A stretch of DNA of 64,000 nt from Reichenbachiella agariperforans (GTDB taxonomy: Bacteria; Bacteroidota; Bacteroidia; Cytophagales; Cyclobacteriaceae): contig NZ_FRAA01000004.1 in the NCBI RefSeq assembly GCF_900142205.1, forward strand, positions 407,136 through 471,135. The letters are read 5' to 3'. This document shows positions 53,314-60,342 of this stretch, piece after piece (the first letter of the stretch is position 1; every line of letters begins with the position of its first letter). The notes under the pieces are model-generated. The model did no database searches, was not told the origin of the DNA, and was given only the letters and a program-made list of their open reading frames with translations. A program made the position numbers and the translations under genes.

Positions 53314-53844
53314 ATTTTGATTATCTATAAGTTAGATCGGAAAGAACTATCCCTCCCCTGAAAATAAAACGGACAAGCCTGGCAATACCCTACCCTAAGA
53401 CGATATCATTGTATGCTCATATTAGTATATATCTAAACTCTGTCAACTTTTTCTAGGACGCCCCCACAATCGCCAATACACAGAATTAAGAATAATATTC
53501 TGTCATGTGAAAATTAATCAGTCCATGCAAAACATTATTCTGCCCCGAGAAGATTTCAGGCATCCTGGGGCTGCAATAGCCCTTCCTGCGAGACACAGCA
53601 CCCTTCCCGCAGCATTTTTGGACACTCCTGCGCAACGGGACGATATAAAATTTTTCAGGAACAAAAATTAACGCACATGACGAAATAATATTTGGAAAAA
53701 TAAATCCACCTAGAAAAGTAAGCTCCTCCAAGGGCTAGGTGTTTTTAATGCTCAGTACGGGTACGAACTATAGCCTTGATTTTATAGCTAAACCCTTGAA
53801 GGGTTTTCTGCATATTGGTTTAAATGCCATTGCCTGAGTTAGGC
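53314..53844. other. 531-bp spacer with hairpins, no gene supported
   Basis: An 81-codon minus frame at 53486-53731 has no recognisable domain or signal and I do not call it. Near palindromes (AGAATAATATTCT around 53489-53501; AAACCCTT/AAGGGTTT at 53790-53806) and a CACCTAG/CTAGGTG hairpin occur. The sequence may be a decayed or structured element; I recognise no known RNA. Confidence 0.5.
53707..53746. terminator. Possible terminator downstream of the lipid kinase gene
   Basis: CACCTAG (53707-53713) pairs with CTAGGTG (53735-53741) across a 21-nt loop; TTTTT follows on the plus strand and a T-rich stretch on the minus strand. Weak, because of the large loop and the 100-bp distance from the gene. 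Confidence 0.35.
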
Positions 53845-54726
53845 TTAGCTTTTGACTCTAATCCTGAGAAACTTCTCTGAAATCGAGATATTGAAGGGGG
53901 GAGACCCAATGTACTCCCCATCTAGGTGAGCAAGCAGCATATCATTAGGCTCTACTCTTAGCTCTTTCGCCTGGAAAAAATTAACCTCTGGCAGCTTACC
54001 ATGCTTTCCAAAATTAAGCCTACCGATATTTAAAAATCGCCGAAAGGAGGTCATTCTTCCTATCGTACAGATATTAAGTAACCCATCGTCAATTTTAGCG
54101 TCTGGATTGAGTTTGAATCCTCCACCGAAGGTAGTTCCATTCTGAACTGCCATCAAGATGAGTTTCATTTCCAACCTTTGTCCATCCATATTGACCACAT
54201 AATATTTGGATCTGTATGTCCATAGAATTTTGAGAACATGCATGTAGAACTTGAGATGACCGCTAAAAATACTCTTCGTATGCAAATTTTCGTAAACCAT
54301 CTGTCCATCAAAGCCAATTCCTATTCCGTTGATGAATTTGCGTTTGTTGCAGATACCTACGTCGATGAGCCGCTCACGGCCATGTATGATCGTTTCGATC
54401 TGCTCGTCTAGATCGCTACCAATATCGATCGTTTTCACGAAATCGTTTCCTGTCCCTACAGGGATGAAACTCATCACCATGGGGTACTTTCGGATAGCAT
54501 TCAGGGAGGCATTGATGGTGCCATCACCACCTATCACCACCAGGTCTGTGGTGTCCGTAAATAGGTTTTCCTCTATGAACTCATCTAGGATTTCGCTCTG
54601 TGGCGTGATGAACACCGCATAATAGAAATCAAGCTGATCTAGACGTTTTTTGAGACGCATCAGTGCAGCTTGTGCTTTTCCTTCCCCAGAATAGGGGTTC
54701 GCCACGATAAAAAACTTTCTGTCCAT
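53845..54726 (-). CDS. Diacylglycerol kinase-family lipid kinase (YegS/BmrU type)
   Basis: 293 aa, cytoplasmic face of the inner membrane. It should phosphorylate diacylglycerol or a similar lipid. ANPYSGEGKAQ at the N-terminus is the first nucleotide-binding loop; VVIGGDGTINASLNAI near 64-79 is the GGDGT signature; FIPVGTGNDFVKTI follows; FINGIGIGFDGQMVY near 131-145 starts the C-terminal beta-sandwich, with GGGFKLNPDAKIDDGLLNI later. Length and order match the soluble bacterial lipid kinases. It is the last of a minus-strand pair, after the DPP IV-like gene, with a terminator hairpin between them. Confidence 0.93.
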   Translation of the reverse strand: MDRKFFIVANPYSGEGKAQAALMRLKKRLDQLDFYYAVFITPQSEILDEFIEENLFTDTTDLVVIGGDGTINASLNAIRKYPMVMSFIPVGTGNDFVKTIDIGSDLDEQIETIIHGRERLIDVGICNKRKFINGIGIGFDGQMVYENLHTKSIFSGHLKFYMHVLKILWTYRSKYYVVNMDGQRLEMKLILMAVQNGTTFGGGFKLNPDAKIDDGLLNICTIGRMTSFRRFLNIGRLNFGKHGKLPEVNFFQAKELRVEPNDMLLAHLDGEYIGSPPFNISISEKFLRIRVKS

Positions 54727-54742
54727 GAGTTAGATTGGTAAT

Positions 54743-54778
54743 AAAAAAGCAATCCCCTGAGCATCAAAGGATTGCTTT
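54743..54778 (-). terminator. Intrinsic terminator after the S9 peptidase gene
   Basis: AAAGCAATCC pairs with GGATTGCTTT over a 13-nt loop; read on the minus strand it is followed by a T-run. It sits between the S9 peptidase stop and the lipid kinase start. Confidence 0.8.
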
Positions 54779-54801
54779 CGCACTACAAATGTAGCTAGAT
54801 T

Positions 54802-56967
54802 TTACAAATTGTCCATGATCCAATTGGTCATCATCGTATAGAGGTGCGTTCTGGTCTTGCCTCCATAGAGACTATGCGCCTTATCTGGATAGTAAAACGA
54901 ATCGAATTGCTTGTTGGCCTGAATCAAACTCTCCTGTAGTGTCACCGCATTTTGGAAGTGCACATTGTCATCGCCTGTCCCGTGAATCAGTAGAAAATTT
55001 CCTTTCAACTGATTCGCATAGGTGTTGGGAGAGTTGCTATCATACCCTTCTGGATTCTCCTGAGGAGTTCTCATATAGCGTTCCGTATAGATCGTATCAT
55101 AGAATCTCCAGTTGGTGACAGGTGCCACTGCGATACCTGCTTTGAAAACGCCATCGCCTGTCATCATAGATAGTGACGACATGTGCCCGCCATAGCTCCA
55201 GCCCCATACGCCGATTCTATCCGCATCCACAAAACTCATTTTTCCTAAGAACTTTGCACTTGCTACCAGGTCCTGCACTTCCATTTTACCTAAGTTCATA
55301 TAGGTCATTTTCTTGAATTTCTCACCACGACCTCCTGTACCACGCGTATCGACACATACGACGATGTAGCCTTTCTGTACGAGCATCTGATGAAAATAAT
55401 AGTGCCCACCAGACCATCCGTTGGTCACGTTCTGCGAACCTGGCCCACTATACTGATAGATCAATACTGGGTACTGCTTAGTACTATCCATGTCTATCGG
55501 CTGTAGCATATAAGCATTTAGCTGATAGCTATCCGCTCCATCGATATCAAAAAATATCTTTTGGCTCAGTCCATATTGCTCAGCAGTCTCTTTGAGCTTC
55601 TTGCTATCTTTTAGGACTTTGACCAACTCATTTTTCTTGGTTGACATCAGCGAGATCTCGCGAGGGCTATTCGCGGAGTGATTAAAGGAAATATAGTATT
55701 TGAAATCCTTGCTCATATCTACTGAGTTGATACCAGCCTTGGTGCTCAACTTCGTCTTTCCTTTTCCCTTCAGGTCTACCTTGTAGAAATGTCTCTCCAT
55801 CGAAGACCCCTCTGTAGAAATATAGTAGAGGACGGGCGTTCTACCGCTTTGATCTAATCCGACAAACTCCTCTGCCTCCCAGTTGCCCTTGGTCACGAGA
55901 TTGTTGAGCTGACCATCGATGCGGTGCAGGTGATAGTGTTTGTATCCCTCACGCTCGGTAGAGTAGAGGAACTGCGTGCCGTTATCCAGATAGATCAACT
56001 CATGCGCATAGGTCACATCAAGGTAGGTTTTAGACTTGTCCGTTAGGATCAGTACCATCCCGCCTGTCTTTGCATTGACATGGTAGATGTCTAGTCTGTT
56101 TTGCAGACGGTTTAGTTTCATCAGCGACAGGGTATTGGCATCCTTCGTCCACTGCATCTTAGGGTAATACACATCCGTTTCTTCGCCTGTTTTAACCTTC
56201 ACGTTTCGGTTGGTAGGCAGGTTATGAATGAAAACCTCTACCACTGCATTGTCTTGTCCCGCTTTGGGGTACTTGTATCGGTAGTCACGTGGATAGATCG
56301 CGCCATTGTCCCAGTACTGTAGATTGTATTCTTTGACTTGACTTTCGTCAAAGCGGAAAAACGAAATCTTCTTGCTATCTGGAGACCAGTTAAAGGCCTT
56401 GGTGAGGTACAGTTCCTCTTCGTAGACCCAGTCCGTGCTACCATTGATAATACTACCAAACTCCCCGTCAGTCGTGACGGCATGTTCAGACATGTTGACC
56501 AGTTTGACATAGTAAAGATTATTTTCGCGAACAAAAGCCACCATGGAATTGTCCGGAGAGAAGGTCGCATAAGACTGACGACCACCATCCGAGAGCTTGC
56601 TCATCTGCTCCCCCTCGAAGGTGTACACATAATACTCGGCAGTGTACGACCGGCGATAGATGTACTCTTGCTCAGTCAGGAGCAAAATCTTTGTTTCGTC
56701 ATTACTAAACTCATAGTCTGAGATACGGATATGGAGTGCGTCCCCGTCTACTAGTATAGAGTCTGACGCTCCCGTGGTGACGTTGTAGCGTAGGATTTGG
56801 TTGTCTTCTAGTGCTGAGTAGTACAGCCCATTGTTCATCCAAGTGAGGCTCGATAGATAGTCTTGTCTAAAAGTTCCCTTTTCGGTAAAGTCTTCGACAG
56901 CAATTTTCTTCTGTGCCAGTGCAGTCACACCTAGCATCAGAAGTAGCATGGTTAATAATTGTTTCAT
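54802..56967 (-). CDS. S9 family prolyl oligopeptidase, dipeptidyl-peptidase IV type
   Basis: Start at 56967 (MKQLLTMLLLMLGVTALAQ, a good signal peptide); a start at 56985 adds six residues. About 721 aa, periplasmic. An N-terminal eight-bladed DPP IV propeller (about 30-460; SPDNSMVAFVRENNLYYV, then DWVYEEEL, SPDSKKISFFRFDESQV), and a C-terminal alpha/beta-hydrolase with the catalytic Ser in GVWGWSYGGHMS, Asp in HGTGDDNVHFQN and His in KAHSLYGG. The DWVYEEEL and RFDE motifs bind the substrate N-terminus in DPP IV, so it should remove Xaa-Pro dipeptides from peptides. Confidence 0.95.
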   Translation of the reverse strand: MKQLLTMLLLMLGVTALAQKKIAVEDFTEKGTFRQDYLSSLTWMNNGLYYSALEDNQILRYNVTTGASDSILVDGDALHIRISDYEFSNDETKILLLTEQEYIYRRSYTAEYYVYTFEGEQMSKLSDGGRQSYATFSPDNSMVAFVRENNLYYVKLVNMSEHAVTTDGEFGSIINGSTDWVYEEELYLTKAFNWSPDSKKISFFRFDESQVKEYNLQYWDNGAIYPRDYRYKYPKAGQDNAVVEVFIHNLPTNRNVKVKTGEETDVYYPKMQWTKDANTLSLMKLNRLQNRLDIYHVNAKTGGMVLILTDKSKTYLDVTYAHELIYLDNGTQFLYSTEREGYKHYHLHRIDGQLNNLVTKGNWEAEEFVGLDQSGRTPVLYYISTEGSSMERHFYKVDLKGKGKTKLSTKAGINSVDMSKDFKYYISFNHSANSPREISLMSTKKNELVKVLKDSKKLKETAEQYGLSQKIFFDIDGADSYQLNAYMLQPIDMDSTKQYPVLIYQYSGPGSQNVTNGWSGGHYYFHQMLVQKGYIVVCVDTRGTGGRGEKFKKMTYMNLGKMEVQDLVASAKFLGKMSFVDADRIGVWGWSYGGHMSSLSMMTGDGVFKAGIAVAPVTNWRFYDTIYTERYMRTPQENPEGYDSNSPNTYANQLKGNFLLIHGTGDDNVHFQNAVTLQESLIQANKQFDSFYYPDKAHSLYGGKTRTHLYTMMTNWIMDNL

Positions 56968-57079
56968 CTTTATCAGTTTAATCAACAGCTATTCGCTGCA
57001 ATGTCATATCATTTCAAACAAATATATGACATCAGATGAAATTTAGAAGAAACTATTATGTAAGCGGTTGGAGTAGCAA

Positions 57080-57120
57080 AAGCAAGAACCAAGAGAAGTC
57101 TTGTCTCTTGGTTCTTGCTT
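57080..57120. terminator. Intrinsic terminator between the PfkB gene and the S9 peptidase gene
   Basis: A perfect 17-bp stem (57080-57096 with 57104-57120) and a 7-nt loop; on the minus strand TTTT follows. It lies just 4 bp past the PfkB-type gene stop. Confidence 0.88.
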
Positions 57121-57123
57121 CTA

Positions 57124-58116
57124 TTAAATCAGGTGATTCAAAACCTCTAGTGCTTGTGCTTTTTCCAATCTTGGACCAAACTGAGACACGACCTTGGAGG
57201 CTGCGAGACTGGCCAACTTACCAGACTCGGCAAAGCTGTGACCATGTGTGATGCCATACAGAAATGCCCCTGCAAACATATCACCTGCCCCATTGGTGTC
57301 TATCGCCTCAACTTTATAAGGCTCTATGTCTACGAATGTATCTCCATCAAAAATCATCGCACCATTTTGTCCCAGCGTGATGACGAATTTCTTAGCAATG
57401 GCTTTGAGTGCCTCACGTGCATCCAGCAAACTATCAGTAGCAGTATAGAGCATCGCTTCCTCTTCATTACAGAACAACAGGTCTACTCCCTCTCCTACGA
57501 CCTCTTTCATCTCGTCGTTGAAAAACTTGACCATACTCGGATCAGAAAAAGAAAGGGATACTTTCACGCCATGGGCTCGGGCGATTTCCATTCCTTTCTT
57601 CATGGCATCTCTGCCCGACTGAGAAGGGACAAGGTAGCCCTCAGTATAGAGATAAGTTGAATTCTTAATCGCCTCTTCGTCGATCTCCGCTACCGAAAAA
57701 TCTGACGTGATCCCTAGAAAAGTATTCATCGTACGCTCCGCATCAGGGGTCGTCATCACGAGACACCTGCCAGTAAGTCCCTCAGGAGCAGTAGCCTCAG
57801 TCAGTATGGTATCGACCCCATTGGTTGCTAGGTCTTTGAGATAGAAAGTACCAAACTCATCATTGGATACTTTGCACGCGTAGTAAGAAGATCCACCGAA
57901 CTGACTGGCAGCTACGACAGTGTTGGCGGCAGAGCCTCCACCCTTCATCATATTCTCGCTAACTTTTATTTGGCTTATTAGCTCCTTTTGACGGTCTTCT
58001 TCGACTAGAGTCATCAGCCCCTTTTCGACCTGATTATCTGTTAAAAATTTCTCATCTACCTCGAACACTAAATCCACTAGGGCATTGCCTATGCCGTATA
58101 TATCGTACTTACTCAT
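57124..58116 (-). CDS. PfkB family kinase, adenosine kinase-like
   Basis: 330 aa, cytoplasmic ribokinase-family sugar/nucleoside kinase. GIGNALVDLVFEVDEKFL near 7-24 is the substrate lid start; MMKGGGSAANTVVAASQFGG is the nucleoside-kinase form of the GG motif; DTNGAGDMFAGAFLYGI near 273-289 is the PfkB signature with the catalytic Asp and anion hole. Bacteroidota adenosine kinases have this form. It probably phosphorylates adenosine or a related nucleoside or sugar; the substrate cannot be fixed from motifs. Strong terminator directly after. Confidence 0.9.
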   Translation of the reverse strand: MSKYDIYGIGNALVDLVFEVDEKFLTDNQVEKGLMTLVEEDRQKELISQIKVSENMMKGGGSAANTVVAASQFGGSSYYACKVSNDEFGTFYLKDLATNGVDTILTEATAPEGLTGRCLVMTTPDAERTMNTFLGITSDFSVAEIDEEAIKNSTYLYTEGYLVPSQSGRDAMKKGMEIARAHGVKVSLSFSDPSMVKFFNDEMKEVVGEGVDLLFCNEEEAMLYTATDSLLDAREALKAIAKKFVITLGQNGAMIFDGDTFVDIEPYKVEAIDTNGAGDMFAGAFLYGITHGHSFAESGKLASLAASKVVSQFGPRLEKAQALEVLNHLI

Positions 58117-58273
58117 AATTCAAAAAAGTGATTTTGTTTTGACTCAGCAAAGAGAACGAAAAATATGATAAACACACGATTGCTCGTAAATAACCGTCTC
58201 TTTTTATCTAATTTAAAGCTTCAAAAATCAAACAAGGTTACCTTAACCTTGTTAACACTAATCTTAATATATA

Positions 58274-59176
58274 ATGAATCAGCTAAAATTAAATGCAAAA
58301 TTATTCGCCGCGATCCTAGTATTTGGCGCTCTAGCTTCGTGTGAAGAATCAGACAACGGTGACGACAGCAACTCCTGTCACATCACTTCTATGGTCTTTA
58401 GTTATCCAGAGGATGACTATGGGTACAGCTATGCTTCAGACGTCACATTCGAGTACAATGACGCCAATCAACTAATCTCGATATTAAGTGTAGATAATGA
58501 AACAGAGTGTTACGACAGCAATTGTGAGACAAGCACGGATGAAAACGAGATATTTTTATCTTATGCTGGTGATGTCATAACATTAACCAACTCTTCCTAT
58601 GAGGATGAAAAAATTGAAATTCTCATATCGGGTGATAAGCTTGAAAAAATTACCTCCAGTGAAATTTACAATGGAGAAAAAGAAATCGATGAATATCGAT
58701 ACATCTACTCTGGAGACAAATTATCTAAAGTTGAAAACTGGGACAACTATAGCAACTCGTCAACCAGCGAGCTTACACTATATAGTTATGATGAGGTGAC
58801 TTTTTCTGGCAACAACATTAGTATGGTTGAATCCTTTTATGAATCAGAAAATGCCAATGCTAGGAAATTAGGCAAAAAGGAACATGTAATAAACGCCAAT
58901 GCCAGAACGAACGAATCCATCTCTGTGGGAAAAGTGAGCTATTCCTATGACACCAATACCAATCCAATGAAAGGAGAATTATTAGCACTACTTATTGGGG
59001 GTTATGAATACTTCAATGAAAACAACATCCTATCAGAAAAAGAAATATATGATCACGCGACTTATACGTACAACTATTCATATGAGTACAATGACGATGG
59101 TCTTCCGATTATCATAACAGTAACCGACGATGAGGGAGGCAAGAATGTTACAGACGTCACCTACAATTGTGACTAA
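58274..59176 (+). CDS. Secreted lipoprotein of unknown function (YD-like beta repeats)
   Basis: 300 aa, lipoprotein (lipobox GALASC, Cys23) with an acidic start (CEESDNGDDSNSC). The body is Tyr-, Ser- and Asp-rich with short repeating hairpins of the form F/Y-x-Y-x-x-x-N-x-L-x-x-I (VTFEYNDANQLISIL, then YRYIYSGDKLSKVENW, YSYEYNDDGLPIIITV), the rhythm of YD/RHS-like or DUF4595-type Bacteroidota lipoproteins. Cys pairs in ECYDSNC may be oxidised. I do not recognise a specific family. It is monocistronic, divergent from the PfkB gene, and the terminator at 59206 ends it. Role probably at the cell surface. Confidence 0.75.
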   Translation: MNQLKLNAKLFAAILVFGALASCEESDNGDDSNSCHITSMVFSYPEDDYGYSYASDVTFEYNDANQLISILSVDNETECYDSNCETSTDENEIFLSYAGDVITLTNSSYEDEKIEILISGDKLEKITSSEIYNGEKEIDEYRYIYSGDKLSKVENWDNYSNSSTSELTLYSYDEVTFSGNNISMVESFYESENANARKLGKKEHVINANARTNESISVGKVSYSYDTNTNPMKGELLALLIGGYEYFNENNILSEKEIYDHATYTYNYSYEYNDDGLPIIITVTDDEGGKNVTDVTYNCD

Positions 59177-59205
59177 GTAGCCCGTCTTGGATTAAAAATA
59201 CTTTT

Positions 59206-59249
59206 GAGGCTGTCAATAGTTGCGACTATGGGCAGCCTCTTTTGTTTTG
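59206..59249 (+). terminator. Intrinsic terminator of the 58274 lipoprotein gene
   Basis: GAGGCTG pairs with CAGCCTC, with an inner ATAGT/ACTAT stem and TGCG loop, followed by TTTTGTTTT. It borders the decayed transposase. Confidence 0.82.
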
Positions 59250-59267
59250 AGCTGTGACACACAGGCC

Positions 59268-59681
59268 AAAGAAAAGGCTTAAGCACAAACTGATCGTTGT
59301 TGAATCCAACATAAAAATCTTCGATTTTATCTTGACTTTATTTTGTCGAAAATCCTCTAATAGAGTGAGTTGACCCTCTAATTGATAATAGTAACCTCTA
59401 AACAGTGTCCAGTCTCGATGTTCGTTTTGATAGCTCACTGTTGATTTGGAAGGAGCTTTACTAATACCTAAATAATTAAGGTTTCCAGTAGGAACGAAGA
59501 CCGTTGCTAATATCTCTTACGGATTGGCTTTTAGAAAATTGACAGAACAACATCGACACCAACCTCCAGCTACCCTAGCCCTTGGAGAGCTTGTTTGTCA
59601 ACTTATCTTTTACCAAACTCTTGAAAAACAGAGCGATCAAGTTTCCCGATGATTTGTGAAAACACAATTTATATTTGTCAT
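59268..59681 (-). pseudogene. IS4 family transposase remnant (N-terminal third, three frameshifts, one stop)
   Basis: Reading from ATG at 59681: MTNIN, then a frame shift to IIGKLDRSVF, shift to KSLVKDKLTNKLSKG, a TAG where Tyr is usual, GSWRLVSMLFCQFSKSQSVR then DISNGLRS, shift near 59494 to TGNLNYLGISKAPSKSTVSY, QNEHRDWTLFRGYYYQL, and MLDSTTISLCLSLF, where similarity ends. This order is that of IS4-type transposases common in Bacteroidota; the Asp in LDSTTISLC is the first of the DDE triad. The rest of the gene is absent. Cannot be active. The cut end meets the terminator of the neighbouring gene. Confidence 0.85.
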
Positions 59682-59759
59682 GACAGAGTAGATGGATTTG
59701 TTGTGCAACTCAAAGTTACATTAGACACAGTACCCTTCTCCGTTTTTGGTAAACGTTTA

Positions 59760-59876
59760 GGACGCTATTGGTTTATTATAAAAACTCACTAGATCATCCC
59801 AAGGAATCTTCTTGCTCAATAAAATCCAACGACTGGATGAATCTAGCTAATCGTAAAACGGGGTCTGAAAACCATC
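59760..59876 (-). pseudogene. Transposase N-terminal fragment, IS1182-like
   Basis: About 39 codons: DGFQTPFYD, a TAG, then LDSSSRWILLSKKIPWDD and LVSFYNKPIAS before another stop. The F-TPF--LD--NRWV-L---IPWD-L---Y-K spacing is that of the N-terminus of an IS1182-like transposase group in Bacteroidota. No catalytic part is left. It is in the same orientation as the IS4 remnant, whose start codon lies 79 bp further along. Family is from memory of the pattern, so less sure than the IS4 call. Confidence 0.5.
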
Positions 59877-60342
59877 CAATTATAACCGACTTAATGGGTC
59901 ATAGACATTGCGAATGTGCACGTCCTTTTTGACATATTCTCTTGCTCTTGGTGCATTACAAACATTCCAATAATACTGAAAGTATAGCCTTTTTTCTGCT
60001 TTCTCAGCAGACCCTAATTTAGGTCAATGAGAAACAACAAGAAACTCAAAAATCACGACAACACCATAGTCGTTAACCTATCAAAATTTTCATTTCTGAG
60101 GCATATCCCCTCTTGTTTTTGGTCTTTTTCGAGAGAGGCTTGATTAGCGAAACCCTTTTATACATTACTGTTTTTCAAGCAACCCGTCATAAGGGAAGCT
60201 TTGCTCTTGACACTCTCTCTTTTGCTTTGAACTAACTGTCTAGGCGGGTTTCTACTTGAATTATGCAATTCAGGATTCAAAAATTGAACAGAAGATAAAA
60301 TTAGGATTCTATCTGGGGCCTACTGATACTAATAAATACCCT
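59877..60342. other. 466-bp spacer of degenerate sequence upstream of the transposase scraps
   Basis: All six frames are broken by stops; nothing is recognised with confidence. It lies downstream of the hybrid sensor kinase gene (minus). No clear terminator. Confidence 0.5.

Noticed and set aside
53486..53731. 81-codon minus-strand frame in the spacer between the YHYH and lipid kinase genes
   Set aside because: No signal peptide, domain or compositional bias of a protein; Cys- and Arg-rich low-confidence sequence in a hairpin-rich spacer.
59881..59945. Minus-strand stretch resembling the end of a tyrosine integrase (RNVYDPLSRL)
   Set aside because: Too short, followed by a stop, no catalytic Arg/His/Tyr seen; could be chance.
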